The notes under the pieces are model-generated. The model was not told where the DNA came from. It searched no databases and saw only the letters and a list, made by a program, of their open reading frames with translations. Below are positions 8,057 through 17,925 of a stretch of DNA of 64,000 nucleotides, piece after piece. The position numbers and the translations under genes were made by a program. This DNA is from Candidatus Krumholzibacteriota bacterium. Lineage in GTDB: Bacteria; Krumholzibacteriota; Krumholzibacteriia; Krumholzibacteriales; Krumholzibacteriaceae. Numbering within the stretch: position 1 is the first letter of the stretch; every line of letters starts with the position of its first letter. The DNA is taken from assembly GCA_016932415.1 (NCBI GenBank), contig JAFGCX010000009.1, positions 56,219 through 120,218 of the forward strand. The letters run 5' to 3'.

Positions 8057-9430
8057 ATGAAAAAACAAAATGCTCTGATAATATCCGCCCTTGTGTTCGT
8101 TACGCTGATCCTTTCCCTGGTGCTTCTGAAATCCGCGCTACTTGCCATTGCGGCAATATTCGCGTTGGTCATGTTAATAACTATATTTTTTCATCCTTAC
8201 TTCGGGTTATTGATCTATCTGATTTTCCTGATTCTCAGGCCGATGTCATTTATTCCCTATCTGGCGCCTCTTCGAATTATGCTTAACCTGGCCTTGGTTA
8301 TCATATTATTTTTTCTGATCCGAAAGATCTTCAACAGGGAAGAAATCAATATATTTGCCACACGCCAGAATATCCTGATGTTTATCCTGTTTCTCATAGT
8401 CCCCATAAGCGACCTTTCAAATTTCAATCCCGGGAGGGCATGGAATTCCTTGAACGAATTTCTCACCCTGCTTCTCCTGTTTGTTCTTCTGGTCCTTCTT
8501 ACCGGGCGTAAATACAGGATGGTCTTCTGGTGCCTCTGTTTTTCATGTTTATTTCTGGCAATCAATGGACTGGTCCAGCACTTCAACGGCGTTGATCTTT
8601 TCGGCACTCCCCCCGTGGGCACCAGGATCAAGTATGTCAGCATCTTCGGCGATCCTAATGATCTGGCTCTAGCGCTGGTATCTTCGATACCGATCATCCT
8701 TTTTCATTTCTTCAGCAGAAAAGTGAAGCTGATTTTCAGGATCGGATTGATAATCATGTTGACAGTCTTGTTCATGGCCATTTTCTACACAAATTCAAGG
8801 GGAGGGTATTTAGCGGTTATCGCGGTACTGGTCAGCTTTGCCATTAAAAACTGGGGCGTAAAGAGAGGATTGATTGCGGGATCAGTCCTTGTAACGATAG
8901 CCCTCCTGATGTCGCCTAGCCGGATGTCGCAGATAGAAGCGTATGGCGGTTCTGAAAGTGGGCGAGTATTCGCCTGGATGCACGGGCTTGGAATCGTAAA
9001 ATCCCGCCCAGCCTTCGGGATCGGAATGAACAATTTCATCGCGACATATGACAAAGCAGCTCACAGCGCTTATATCAAGTGCATGGCTGAACTCGGGCTT
9101 ATCGGGTTTTCAGTGTGGGCAGCTCTGATATTTACAAGTTTCAGGGACCTGGTCAGAATTGAAAAAATTTCAAATGATAAGATCCTGATATTGTATTCCA
9201 GGATCACCCAGGTCTCGTTGATAGGATTTCTTACATCGGCGTTTTTTCTATCCCAGACTTATAGTCCGATCATATATATTCTGCTGGCGATGTCGGCAAT
9301 ACTTTCATTGCGACTACACGCCGAAGCCGGCATTAAATTCACATTTATGACAAGGAAAGAATTGCTTATGATCCTGACCCTGGTGGGGCTTACGATAGTG
9401 TTTTACAAGATTCTCATGATACTGTATTAA
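8057..9430 (+). CDS. O-antigen polymerase/ligase-like membrane protein (Wzy/WaaL type)
   Basis: A 457-aa polytopic inner-membrane protein with about 11-12 hydrophobic segments. The large loop and following helix carry the O-antigen ligase-domain signature: SRGGYLAV near residue 245, then ESGRVFAWMHGLGIVKSRP and FGIGMNNF near 320. Such proteins polymerise undecaprenyl-linked repeat units or ligate them to an acceptor. The ATG at 8057 has only a weak ribosome site. It is followed 40 bp later by a glycosyltransferase, and two sigma-54-like sites precede it. Confidence 0.88.
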   Translation: MKKQNALIISALVFVTLILSLVLLKSALLAIAAIFALVMLITIFFHPYFGLLIYLIFLILRPMSFIPYLAPLRIMLNLALVIILFFLIRKIFNREEINIFATRQNILMFILFLIVPISDLSNFNPGRAWNSLNEFLTLLLLFVLLVLLTGRKYRMVFWCLCFSCLFLAINGLVQHFNGVDLFGTPPVGTRIKYVSIFGDPNDLALALVSSIPIILFHFFSRKVKLIFRIGLIIMLTVLFMAIFYTNSRGGYLAVIAVLVSFAIKNWGVKRGLIAGSVLVTIALLMSPSRMSQIEAYGGSESGRVFAWMHGLGIVKSRPAFGIGMNNFIATYDKAAHSAYIKCMAELGLIGFSVWAALIFTSFRDLVRIEKISNDKILILYSRITQVSLIGFLTSAFFLSQTYSPIIYILLAMSAILSLRLHAEAGIKFTFMTRKELLMILTLVGLTIVFYKILMILY

Positions 9431-9470
9431 GGTGTTTTATCATAACAGTGGTCAAACGCAATATTGAAAC

Positions 9471-10577
9471 ATGAAAAAGCTCTTCTTTATCAATTATGTT
9501 CTTCACCGTCCCAGGTTGCCGAATGTCAGTGGCCGATATGAACTGCTCTCGGATTCATATCATGGTGATATGGTGGCGGTATGTCCCAGTGGTAGTACTG
9601 ACGCGATGCCGGGTAATTTCGTTTTTCACAATATTTCTTCTACCCGAATAAAGATAATCGACCACATTATCTTTATTTTCTCTGTCCTGTGGCATGGACT
9701 GCGATCTCAAAGAAGGAAAAAGATCGACATTATTGTAGCTTACGACCCTCTTCTTTGCGGATTCTGCGGATATATACTCAAGAGAATGACTGGAGCCAGA
9801 TTGGTCGTTGAGGTAAACGGAGATATTATCAAGGCAGGGTTCCTTGGCGAACTCGGTATTCTGCGGAAATTTAAAAATCGATTAGTATCGGGGCTGACAG
9901 TTTTTATTCTCGACAGAGCAGACAAGATCAAATATCTGAATTCTGAGATTGCCGCTGCTTATTCATCTATGACAAAAAACGGTGACTATGAGACTTTTAT
10001 CAACTTTGTCCCGACATACGAGTTCCAGAAAGGCCCGACCCGATTTGATAAAGTCGTTCTGTTCGTGGGGTTTCCCTTTTACCTCAAGGGCGTCGATATT
10101 CTGATCGATGCATTTAAAATGATCTCGCACCGGCACAGTGATTTTGCGCTTAAAATTGTAGGATATTGCCCGGATCCGCAAGACTACTATGAAATGATCG
10201 GTGATAACGCCAATATTATTATCGAGAAACCTGTTTTCTACGATGAGATCATTTCCGAATTCAAGAACTGTTACTGTTTCGTCCTTCCCTCGAGATCCGA
10301 GGGGATGGGCAGGGTCCTGATCGAGGCTATGGCCAGCGGTAAACCTGTGATAGGTTCGAAGGTCGGAGGTATTCCTTTTCTGATCAGGGACGGTGAAAAT
10401 GGATTCCTTTTTGAAAAAGGGAATGCTTCAGATCTGGCCGCCAAACTGGAAATTCTGCTGGGTGATGAATCCATAGCAAAAGAAATGGGTGAAAGAGCCC
10501 GCCAATACGTTGAAGGGAATCTCTCTTCCGAGATCTATATTGCAAGGTTCAAGAAATTTCTTGATTCATTGCTTTGA
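9471..10577 (+). CDS. GT4-family glycosyltransferase
   Basis: A 368-aa GT-B enzyme. The N-terminal half has an ARLVVEVNGDIIKAG segment; the donor domain shows DKVVLFVGFPFYLKGVDILI and the EX7E motif SEGMGRVLIEAMASGKPVIG near residue 282. It is in the same operon as the Wzy-like gene. Its last 29 bp overlap the end of the convergent membrane-protein gene on the other strand, an unusually tight convergent junction. Confidence 0.92.
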   Translation: MKKLFFINYVLHRPRLPNVSGRYELLSDSYHGDMVAVCPSGSTDAMPGNFVFHNISSTRIKIIDHIIFIFSVLWHGLRSQRRKKIDIIVAYDPLLCGFCGYILKRMTGARLVVEVNGDIIKAGFLGELGILRKFKNRLVSGLTVFILDRADKIKYLNSEIAAAYSSMTKNGDYETFINFVPTYEFQKGPTRFDKVVLFVGFPFYLKGVDILIDAFKMISHRHSDFALKIVGYCPDPQDYYEMIGDNANIIIEKPVFYDEIISEFKNCYCFVLPSRSEGMGRVLIEAMASGKPVIGSKVGGIPFLIRDGENGFLFEKGNASDLAAKLEILLGDESIAKEMGERARQYVEGNLSSEIYIARFKKFLDSLL

Positions 10578-11517
10578 CGTGTTTTACAGCATGCATAATG
10601 CTGAACGAAAAAAAAGAAAACGCAGCCAGGAACTCAAAAAGTTCATCATCCATCTGAGTATAGTATGCCGCCGGGTAGAAACTGAAAGGATGAAACCCCA
10701 AGGTTCCGAACCTCAGGCCTACCAGTATCCACGCGAATAACGTCACAATGAAAATATAGACAATAAAACGGGTTGAAACAGGGAAGTGAATAAAATAGAG
10801 CAACTTTCTTACTTGACTGTATTTTTTAGCAAACCATGGAACAACCAGGAAAAATATCACTGTAAGCAGAAAAAACGCGTTGGAAAAGATACTGACTGAT
10901 TCGATATTATGCAGTGTCAACTCTCTCTGGACGTTGACTTCCCTGAGAATCCCCGGTGTTTCAATGCCAATGATCCTCTGTCCCCAGCTTATTTCTTCTC
11001 CGGCGCAAAGAATAAAGAATATGATCAGCAAAATATCTGTCATCAGTTGCCATCTTCCATTAACCCCGCACCTGGAACGCCTGAAGATGTGGATGAAGAC
11101 GACCATTGCCGCCAGAAACCAGAGAATCGATGAACCGTATTCTATGATACCATCCTCTTTAATCATGTAGGAGTATGATCCGACATTCGAAAAGGCCAGA
11201 AACCCCATATAGCTGCCGAAGAGAATGGCCAGAGAGACGAGGAAGAATCCGATCGATTTTTCATGGTCATATTGTATTTCAAAAAATGCCCCAGCCGATT
11301 TATTGAGCATTTCAGTAATGCCTCTTTCAACAGGTCGCCTGATCAGTAATAGCACTGTGAACAGCGGTATATTTATCGCGTTCAACATTATCACAAAATT
11401 TTTTCCTCTTTGAGCGTAGATCAGCAGGAGCGATCCGGCCAGTAGAAACACCGCAGTTAGAAATCCCCAAACGGATAAAAACTTTCCGAGATTGATATTA
11501 TCAGTTTTCTTGTTCAT
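10549..11517 (-). CDS. Polytopic membrane protein with GEEISWGQR motif, function unknown
   Basis: An integral membrane protein of 322 aa with about 8 hydrophobic segments. A conserved-looking acidic/aromatic motif (ILCAGEEISWGQRIIGIE) sits at a membrane edge near residue 180 of the long frame, followed by LTLHNIES. Its position inside a polysaccharide locus suggests an envelope role, but I cannot assign a reaction. The frame is open from 11562, but the ATG at 11517 has a clear GGGAG ribosome site seven bases upstream and is the better start. It overlaps the convergent glycosyltransferase by 29 bp. Confidence 0.78.
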   Translation of the reverse strand: MNKKTDNINLGKFLSVWGFLTAVFLLAGSLLLIYAQRGKNFVIMLNAINIPLFTVLLLIRRPVERGITEMLNKSAGAFFEIQYDHEKSIGFFLVSLAILFGSYMGFLAFSNVGSYSYMIKEDGIIEYGSSILWFLAAMVVFIHIFRRSRCGVNGRWQLMTDILLIIFFILCAGEEISWGQRIIGIETPGILREVNVQRELTLHNIESVSIFSNAFFLLTVIFFLVVPWFAKKYSQVRKLLYFIHFPVSTRFIVYIFIVTLFAWILVGLRFGTLGFHPFSFYPAAYYTQMDDELFEFLAAFSFFSFSIMHAVKHVKAMNQEIS

Positions 11518-11865
11518 TGAAGATCTCCCGGTGCTCTCAGTCTGATCAATGGTTGAAAACAACCCCGATGAGAAGAAGTGTAATTATAGCTTGTACTTGT
11601 GTCAAGGTAATTGCGGGGAAGACCCGAGTTGGCCGAAACACGAATATTTCGCCTGTCTAATGAGAACCGGGATAATCAGGGCCCGGAAAGGGTGATATTT
11701 TCGGGGAGAAAATACCGGTTAATAGCTTCTTCTCACCGAAGGACGGACGAATTTTCTTGATTCGCCGGTTTGCGGCATCATAGTATTGCTCAGCATGGTG
11801 CAAGATTGCATTCAGTCAGGCATCCTTAATCATGAAAAGTCACCCTGAAGGGAATGTGCCGTCTT
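11518..11865. other. Divergent intergenic region
   Basis: About 350 bp between divergent genes. A small hairpin (GGTTG-AAAA-CAACC, 11551-11564) lies in the presumed minus-strand leader. On the plus strand TTGATT (11757-11762), 18 bp and TAGTAT (11781-11786) could form a weak sigma-70 promoter. A TGGTGC...TTGCA string near 11796 resembles sigma-54 but has nine, not ten, bases between GG and GC. No gene seen. Confidence 0.4.
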
Positions 11866-12834
11866 ATGGCAACCAGGATATTCATTACAATCGATACGGA
11901 AGAGGATTCCTGGGACAGACGTTCCAGGACAGACAACGCCGTATCGAACATCTCATATATACCGAAGATCCAGGATCTGTTCGATGAGTTCGGGGCTGTT
12001 CCGACCTATCTGTTGGATTATCCGGTCGTAGTCGACCCGGCTGCGTCAGAGATCATCCTTAAGATCCATGAAGAGGGAAGATGTGAGATCGGGACTCATT
12101 GTCATCCATGGAATACCCCGCCTTTTGAGGAAGAGATGACAGATCATAACTCGATGCTATGCAACCTGCCGTATTCCCTGATTTGCAAAAAGCTGGAGAT
12201 CCTCCACAAGGCGATTATCGATCGATTCGATACTGCTCCAATCTGTTTCAGGGCTGGAAGGTGGGGTTTTGGGCCAGACGTAGCTCGATCTATCATGGAA
12301 CTGGGGTATCATGTCGACAGCTCCGTTTTGCCTCTCTGGGACTGGACAGATTACTGCGGACCGGATTTCTCCGGCGCCCCTTCGTCTATTTATCATTTTT
12401 CTCCTGAAAATATTCTCGAAGAAAAACCTGGTAACGGTCTGGTAGAAGTCCCCGTGACGATGAGCTTCATGCAAAAACCCTTCGCAAGATATGCCTCTTT
12501 GCGAAGAAGATTGATGAGGCAGGGCCTTTCAAGATTTCACTTGCTCGGAGTCCTCGACAAATTAAAGATCCTTAATCTCCGCATGCTTTCACCGGAGGTC
12601 TCCACATCATTCGATATGATCAGGACGGCAAGGAACTATCTGGAAGATGGCAATTCTTTTTTAAACATGACCTTCCATTCGACATCACTGATGCCGGGGA
12701 AAAGCGAGTTTGTTCGGGACGAAAATGATCTGCGTGATTTTATCGCGAAAATCAGAGCTTTTCTTGAGTTCTGTTCCGATGAAAAATTCTCATTTTCTCC
12801 CCTGAGCGATGTCCTGGAGAATTCAGATGGATAA
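11854..12834 (+). CDS. Polysaccharide deacetylase-like protein (NodB/CE4-type)
   Basis: A 322-326-aa carbohydrate esterase 4-like protein. It has the metal/catalytic strand FITIDTEEDSWDR near residue 12, the metal-binding GTHCHPWN near residue 84, and CFRAGRWGFGPDVARSI near residue 128. This arrangement is like the deacetylases of exopolysaccharide and exosortase-linked loci. No signal peptide is evident, so it may act on lipid-linked or cytoplasmic glycan. ATG 11854 and ATG 11866 are both possible. It overlaps the next gene. Confidence 0.85.
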   Translation: MCRLMATRIFITIDTEEDSWDRRSRTDNAVSNISYIPKIQDLFDEFGAVPTYLLDYPVVVDPAASEIILKIHEEGRCEIGTHCHPWNTPPFEEEMTDHNSMLCNLPYSLICKKLEILHKAIIDRFDTAPICFRAGRWGFGPDVARSIMELGYHVDSSVLPLWDWTDYCGPDFSGAPSSIYHFSPENILEEKPGNGLVEVPVTMSFMQKPFARYASLRRRLMRQGLSRFHLLGVLDKLKILNLRMLSPEVSTSFDMIRTARNYLEDGNSFLNMTFHSTSLMPGKSEFVRDENDLRDFIAKIRAFLEFCSDEKFSFSPLSDVLENSDG

Positions 12835-13885
12835 AAGCAATGATCGGATAAGAGAATTCAGGCAGGGAGATGAGACGGGGATATCCGTATTGTTCAAGGA
12901 TGTCTTCAAAACCGATAAAACGGTGGAATATATCCGGTGGCAGTATATGGATCATCCGGGTGGTCCCGGATGGCTGTATCTTTCTTCGATAGATGATGCG
13001 ATAGTCGGAGAGTGCTGTACGATGCGCAGTCATTTGAATTTCCTTGGAAAGGAGATTCCCGCCGGAGAATTATGCGACGGGCTTATACGACAGGACCAAC
13101 GAGGCAAGGGGTTATTTACCGGAATGGTCGAACGCAACTGCGAACGCGCCATCGAAGAGGGATTTAAAGCGATTATCGGATTTCCCAACAGAAGCGCTTA
13201 TCCTGTTTATATCAAGAAACTCGACTGGTACAACATCACTTATCTTGATGAGTACAGCTTCAAGACAGGGTACAGAAAACTGACCGGAGCGGTACTGGAC
13301 AAGATCGTTAAAATAATTCTGGCAGTACCGGTCAGAATAAGATTCCGGGTCTTGAAGGACATATATCATTCGTTTCTCCATCATAACGACGTAAAATTCA
13401 TAACGACGTCGAAATTGCCGGACGATATTAAAGAAGTCCTCGAAGAAGCTTTGAAAAACGAGGTCATCTCAGTCTGGAAGGATCTGCCTTATTTGCGCTG
13501 GAGATACGAAGATCATCCCGAAAATGATTACGAATTTCATATTATGATCGTGGACGGTGAACCTGTCGGAGTGACCATCTGCCGGAAGATGAATGATATT
13601 GTGGCGATATGCGATCTGATACATAAATCAAAGAATATCGATCAGTCGGAACTGATGCTGCTGTATGCTTTATCCCATTATTTCTCTACCGGCGCGCAGA
13701 AGATAGAATTCTTCGGTCACGACAACGGTTTTTTCGAAACGGTATTCAGGCGTTGCCGGTTCAAACGAATATCTCCATCGAAATTTGTCCTTGTCGGAAA
13801 AGTATTTGATGATCGCAAGCTTGAATCGTTGTTCGGATTACCTCATAACTGGAAAGTCACTTATGGGGATACTGATATTATCTAG
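12827..13885 (+). CDS. GNAT-family N-acetyltransferase
   Basis: A 352-aa protein with a GNAT domain in its first 150 residues. The acetyl-CoA pyrophosphate loop is QDQRGKGLFTGMV, followed by AIIGFPNRSAYPVYIKKLDW; a second, GNAT-like half follows (LRWRYEDHPENDYEFHIMIV). The frame is open from 12809, but the ATG at 12827 has GGAG seven bases upstream and overlaps the deacetylase stop by 8 bp, so the two are coupled. It probably acylates an amino sugar, perhaps one exposed by the deacetylase; this is inference from the pairing. Confidence 0.82.
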   Translation: MDKSNDRIREFRQGDETGISVLFKDVFKTDKTVEYIRWQYMDHPGGPGWLYLSSIDDAIVGECCTMRSHLNFLGKEIPAGELCDGLIRQDQRGKGLFTGMVERNCERAIEEGFKAIIGFPNRSAYPVYIKKLDWYNITYLDEYSFKTGYRKLTGAVLDKIVKIILAVPVRIRFRVLKDIYHSFLHHNDVKFITTSKLPDDIKEVLEEALKNEVISVWKDLPYLRWRYEDHPENDYEFHIMIVDGEPVGVTICRKMNDIVAICDLIHKSKNIDQSELMLLYALSHYFSTGAQKIEFFGHDNGFFETVFRRCRFKRISPSKFVLVGKVFDDRKLESLFGLPHNWKVTYGDTDII

Positions 13886-13947
13886 TGTTTCTGATGACCC
13901 GCGGATAGAAGTCATGCCGATCCAGCGCGCCGGAGATAATTGACATC

Positions 13948-15138
13948 ATGAAAGTATGTATCTTTTTCCCAATCTTCCCACCGAGGTTCGGAGGCGGGAC
14001 GATCCAGGCTCTGAAGTTGGCGGATGAGCTGCGGAGAAAAGGTGTCGACATATTTTTTGTCGCTCTCACCGACTGTCCCTGGCAAAGGGGATCAGGTAAG
14101 TACGAGGGAGTTGAAGTCCACTACATATTTGTGAATGACCTCGATATATATATCGAAGGGCAGAGTACATTGATCGATAAACTCAAGATCTTTATCAAAC
14201 TCTTTGTGACCTTCATCAGGCTGAGAAAGAAATATTCGATCATTCACATACAGGGTATGGGGTATCCATATACTTCTTTAAGCATACTGGCAAAATTGTA
14301 CAGAAAAAAGACTCTCGCGAAAGTCTCCATGTTACAGGAGGTGAACTTCAAGGATTGCGGCAGGATTTTCGGCATGATAAGCAGGTACAGCGCCCTCAAA
14401 GTGGACAGGCTGATAGCGATCAGCAGCTTGATACGGGACAGACTGATCGAGGACAATTTTAAAGAATCAAAAGTCAGATACATACCCAACAGTGTCGATA
14501 TTCAGAAATATCATCCCTTGTCGCCAGATCAAAAGAAAAAGTTGAAAAGAGAATTGAATATTGACAATCAGCTGGTTATAACATTCGTCGGTGGGATCAC
14601 GTACAGGAAAGGTGTCGACCGTCTGGTTTCGATGTGGCCGGCTATCTTTGAGAAGTATCCGGACAGCTGTCTGTTCCTGGTAGGGCCACTGTCCGAGAAA
14701 GAGGGAGCGACAGGCGACAAATTCTGTTACGAAGAAATAAAGAAGGATATCAAGGATAAAGAACTGGGGGAAGTCATCCAGTTTACAGGCAGGGTAGATA
14801 ATGTGGCTGAATATCTCCAGATATCTGACCTTTTTGTCTTTCCGTCGACAATGGAAGGGATGCCGAATGTTCTGCTGGAGACAATGGCTTGCGGCGTTCC
14901 CGCGATATCATATCGCGTGAGTGGAGTGGATGATATCATTGTCGATGGCGAGAACGGTCGAATAATAAATGTAGGGGATGAGAGTGCTTTTCGCGAAGCG
15001 GTCATCGAACTGTTACGCGATGAAGATAAGAGAAGCAATTACTCCAGGGAAGCCAGGGAAAAGATCGTCGATATATTTTCACTGGATTCAATCTCCGACC
15101 TGTACATCGAAATATACGACTCTCTCGCGGAAAGCTAA
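13948..15138 (+). CDS. GT4-family glycosyltransferase
   Basis: A 396-aa GT-B glycosyltransferase. The N-terminal loop reads FPPRFGGGTIQALKLADEL; the donor domain shows ITFVGGITYRKGVDRLV and the EX7E motif MEGMPNVLLETMACGVPAIS near residue 305. It follows the GNAT gene by 62 bp. Its stop overlaps by 4 bp the stop of the convergent flippase gene. Confidence 0.93.
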   Translation: MKVCIFFPIFPPRFGGGTIQALKLADELRRKGVDIFFVALTDCPWQRGSGKYEGVEVHYIFVNDLDIYIEGQSTLIDKLKIFIKLFVTFIRLRKKYSIIHIQGMGYPYTSLSILAKLYRKKTLAKVSMLQEVNFKDCGRIFGMISRYSALKVDRLIAISSLIRDRLIEDNFKESKVRYIPNSVDIQKYHPLSPDQKKKLKRELNIDNQLVITFVGGITYRKGVDRLVSMWPAIFEKYPDSCLFLVGPLSEKEGATGDKFCYEEIKKDIKDKELGEVIQFTGRVDNVAEYLQISDLFVFPSTMEGMPNVLLETMACGVPAISYRVSGVDDIIVDGENGRIINVGDESAFREAVIELLRDEDKRSNYSREAREKIVDIFSLDSISDLYIEIYDSLAES

Positions 15139-16628
15139 CCTGCTATCTTGAAGTACCTTCTTTCCTTGCTGTTAAGCAAAACGAAGATGTTCAACAACAG
15201 CGCGAGAGAACAGACAGGAACTCCCAGTTTGAGAATGCTGAGATAACTTATCTCGATCATATTTCTGATAACCAGCCAACTGATAAAATAGATGCCGGCC
15301 CCAAACAGAATTGAAGTAGATAAGACTTTCAGCAGGTTCAATAACGGCACTTTTATCACGCGGCATGTATACACGGGAGTAATAAACAGACTCGTTATCA
15401 ACAGAGGGATCGTCGTCCCCCAGGCTACTCCTATTATGCCGTATTTTCTCACCAGGATAAGACTGAGTACGAGGTTGGCGATCGCTTCGCTTGAAACGAT
15501 TATCGAGTATTGTTTATGTTTTGAGACTGCCAGGAGTACAGTTGCTGAAACCGATTGTACCGAATCGAAGAGCATGCCGATAACCAGTATGACAAGTATC
15601 GCGTAGGCGTCAATAAAATCGATTCCCATCCATCTTGAAATAAAGGCTTTCCCGAAGATCACGAGAAAACCGCCTGAAAAAACAGAGAATATCGACGTAA
15701 GTTTTATCATCAGAATGTATTTTTCGCGAATACTCTCAAAATCATTTTGACCTTCAAGCTTGCTGAAAACCGGAAACATCAGTGCAATTCCGGTCTGAAC
15801 AATACTCTGGTAGTAAATCGCCACCCTCGATCCTATGTTGTAATGCGTCACCGCGCCAAGCCCCAGAAAAGCTGAGATCACGAAGTTATCAGTATGAAAT
15901 CTGATTCTCTTGGACACCATAACGATGAATGAGAAAGTTCCGAACCCGAGGAGTTTCTTCATCCATATCCTGCTTATGTAGGATCTCCGGATCTTCAGGA
16001 TCTTGTAACGGACAAGGACATAGATCACGACAGAAAGATACTGAATGCTGTTCACTCCGACAGTGATCACCGCGAGTGAGACAATGCCATACCCTCTTTT
16101 AAGGAAAATGACGATCAGAGCAGTTCTGACAAGGAGTTTTATTATATCGATCCCTTCGATCACATCATGCCTGATATTCGAACCTAAAAATCCGATAAAA
16201 GCCCTGACCGAGAAAGAGAAAGCTACATCCAGACCTATAAGTAGAATTACTTTCCTGAAAATATTTATATTACCGGGATCATGGACAAATCTGGGGCAGA
16301 GCCATATGATGACAAGCGAGACCAGAACGATCAGAAGTGAACCCATAAAAAACAGGAACAGGGAAGTATTGAAGATCCTGTTTATATCCTCATCATCATC
16401 CTTTCCGGAAGCTTGAGAGATAAACTTCTGTATCGCGATCAACAGGCCAAAATCAAGAAATCCGTAATAACCGACGATGCTCGCAGCGAAGATCCACAAT
16501 CCGTACCATCTCTCTCCCAGAGCGTGGATCACGAAAGGCATCATGAAGAAACTGACCACCACGATGACTACAATATTCAGGATCCTGAAAAAGGACCCTC
16601 TTAATAATTTTTCAACCAGGGTAGCCAT
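15135..16628 (-). CDS. Wzx-type polysaccharide flippase (MOP/PST superfamily)
   Basis: A 497-aa protein with about 12-14 hydrophobic helices, the size and layout of Wzx/RfbX flippases that move undecaprenyl-linked repeat units across the inner membrane. Recognisable segments are GLWIFAASIVGYYGFLDFGL near the N-terminus and GVAWGTTIPLLITSLFITPV near residue 415. It is transcribed alone on the minus strand, convergent with the GT4 gene. With the Wzy-like protein at 8057 it points to a Wzx/Wzy-dependent pathway. Confidence 0.9.
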   Translation of the reverse strand: MATLVEKLLRGSFFRILNIVVIVVVSFFMMPFVIHALGERWYGLWIFAASIVGYYGFLDFGLLIAIQKFISQASGKDDDEDINRIFNTSLFLFFMGSLLIVLVSLVIIWLCPRFVHDPGNINIFRKVILLIGLDVAFSFSVRAFIGFLGSNIRHDVIEGIDIIKLLVRTALIVIFLKRGYGIVSLAVITVGVNSIQYLSVVIYVLVRYKILKIRRSYISRIWMKKLLGFGTFSFIVMVSKRIRFHTDNFVISAFLGLGAVTHYNIGSRVAIYYQSIVQTGIALMFPVFSKLEGQNDFESIREKYILMIKLTSIFSVFSGGFLVIFGKAFISRWMGIDFIDAYAILVILVIGMLFDSVQSVSATVLLAVSKHKQYSIIVSSEAIANLVLSLILVRKYGIIGVAWGTTIPLLITSLFITPVYTCRVIKVPLLNLLKVLSTSILFGAGIYFISWLVIRNMIEISYLSILKLGVPVCSLALLLNIFVLLNSKERRYFKIAG

Positions 16629-16762
16629 GAGTCAGGTCACTCCATTCTATCATCATGTCAGAGGAAACCCGCCGTCAAGCTTGTAACTTACCAGAGAAAC
16701 CACAAGACAGGAATAACTATTTGCATTCAGTATATTCAAGATATTATTGATTTAAACGCACC

Positions 16763-17590
16763 TTATCTGTTCTGCTCCGATGTTGCCCGGGTATGTTCCC
16801 GGATGGAACGATTCAACCAGGGGATGAACATTCGCGTGACAGCTTTCGCTCCAGCCTCGATCGGGTGCGAGTCTGTCCTCCCCGCGGCAAACTGGGGGAC
16901 CAGAGTGTTCTCATCCGGCCTGCCTTCCAGAATAGCCAGGCAGTTGAACAGATCGAATACTCTGACATTCGGTAAATCTACTCCATATTCAGTTGTCAGC
17001 CATTTCGACCACTTACGGGCTCTTTTAGCGTTTTCCGGTGTTGTTGAGGCTTTTACCAGGGGGGGAGTCGACATGGCGATGAATAAAATACCGGGATTGT
17101 CTGTAAAAGTAGCCAGGAGAGAATTATAATATTTCTTATACTGGTCGAGCATCAAGTCGCTGGTGATGTTTGAAGCGGGAAAACAGCTTTTGAACATGAT
17201 TATATCGTGTTTTTTTTTCTCCCCTGTCAGTTTCCAGCTCTTGATTACATCGAAGTACATGGGAGTATTGAAATTAATGGGAAAATCCGGGGGATCGGTA
17301 TGGTCACCTATCACGTAGTCGCCCACCATGGCGTCCTGGTAGTAAATGCTGTAAAAATCGATATTGTCGGCAGTCAACGCGTCTCGAAGTCCGCCGTCAA
17401 GGATCGATTTCCCAGTGCTGTGATGATGCCATACCATTGTCATTCTATCAGATGGCATCCCGGGATCAATCCCGGGATCGAGGGATATGCTGGTGTCTGT
17501 TTCAGGGACTGACCTGTTGCTTTGGGCGCAGCCCAGCATTAAAAGGGATAAGCATAGACTGACCAATCTTTTAGGTATCAGGGAAGCCAT
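16763..17590 (-). CDS. Exported lipoprotein, SGNH-hydrolase-like
   Basis: A 275-aa lipoprotein. The signal sequence ends in the lipobox LMLGC about 20 residues from the ATG at 17590, which has GGGAG eight bases upstream (the frame is open further, to 17680). The mature part has WHHHSTGKSI near the start, DIIMFKSCFPASNI mid-protein, and DSHPIEAGAK near the end. The order of a Ser/His-containing first block and a terminal D-x-H block resembles SGNH esterases, but the canonical GDS is absent. The divergent neighbour at 17926 has the same block order. A glycan O-acylesterase is a guess from context. Confidence 0.72.
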   Translation of the reverse strand: MASLIPKRLVSLCLSLLMLGCAQSNRSVPETDTSISLDPGIDPGMPSDRMTMVWHHHSTGKSILDGGLRDALTADNIDFYSIYYQDAMVGDYVIGDHTDPPDFPINFNTPMYFDVIKSWKLTGEKKKHDIIMFKSCFPASNITSDLMLDQYKKYYNSLLATFTDNPGILFIAMSTPPLVKASTTPENAKRARKWSKWLTTEYGVDLPNVRVFDLFNCLAILEGRPDENTLVPQFAAGRTDSHPIEAGAKAVTRMFIPWLNRSIREHTRATSEQNR

Positions 17591-17841
17591 AATCGATTCT
17601 CCCTTTGAAAAGGAATCCAAATGCCGATATGATATTTGACAAAATCGTTCCATCAGAGCCAAACGACACCTCTTATCCAACCATAGTCGCTGTCATCGCT
17701 ACCAGGAACTCTCTCATAATCACTATTAATGATTGCGGCGAGATATATCAAGGGTTAAAGTCGGGTCGTCCTGACTCTCTCCAGGAATGGAAGAAATCTT
17801 TTTGTCATCTTCTCCAGTTACCGGTATAATCTCGTAACACA

Positions 17842-17870
17842 TTGACAAAACGTCAAATATATGTAATAAT
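17842..17870 (+). promoter_or_regulatory. Sigma-70-type promoter for exported SGNH-like gene
   Basis: A perfect -35 TTGACA (17842-17847) is followed after 17 bp by AATAAT (17865-17870). It lies about 55 bp before the chosen start at 17926 and shows that the longer open frame beginning inside this promoter is not the real start. Confidence 0.55.
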
Positions 17871-17925
17871 ATTAGATAGAGATTTGTTTTTTAATTTATT
17901 TTATTTCTGTCTGGAGTGGATATTG

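Noticed and set aside
11796-11810. TGGTGC...TTGCA resembling a sigma-54 promoter before the deacetylase at 11854
   Set aside because: GG and GC are separated by nine bases, and the family strictly needs ten.
16705-16725. GG...TTGCA near 16715, sigma-54-like
   Set aside because: Spacing is eleven and it points at the end of a minus-strand gene.
17605-17829. 74-codon plus-strand frame between the divergent SGNH-like genes
   Set aside because: No ribosome site, overlaps the lipoprotein leader, and has no recognisable features.
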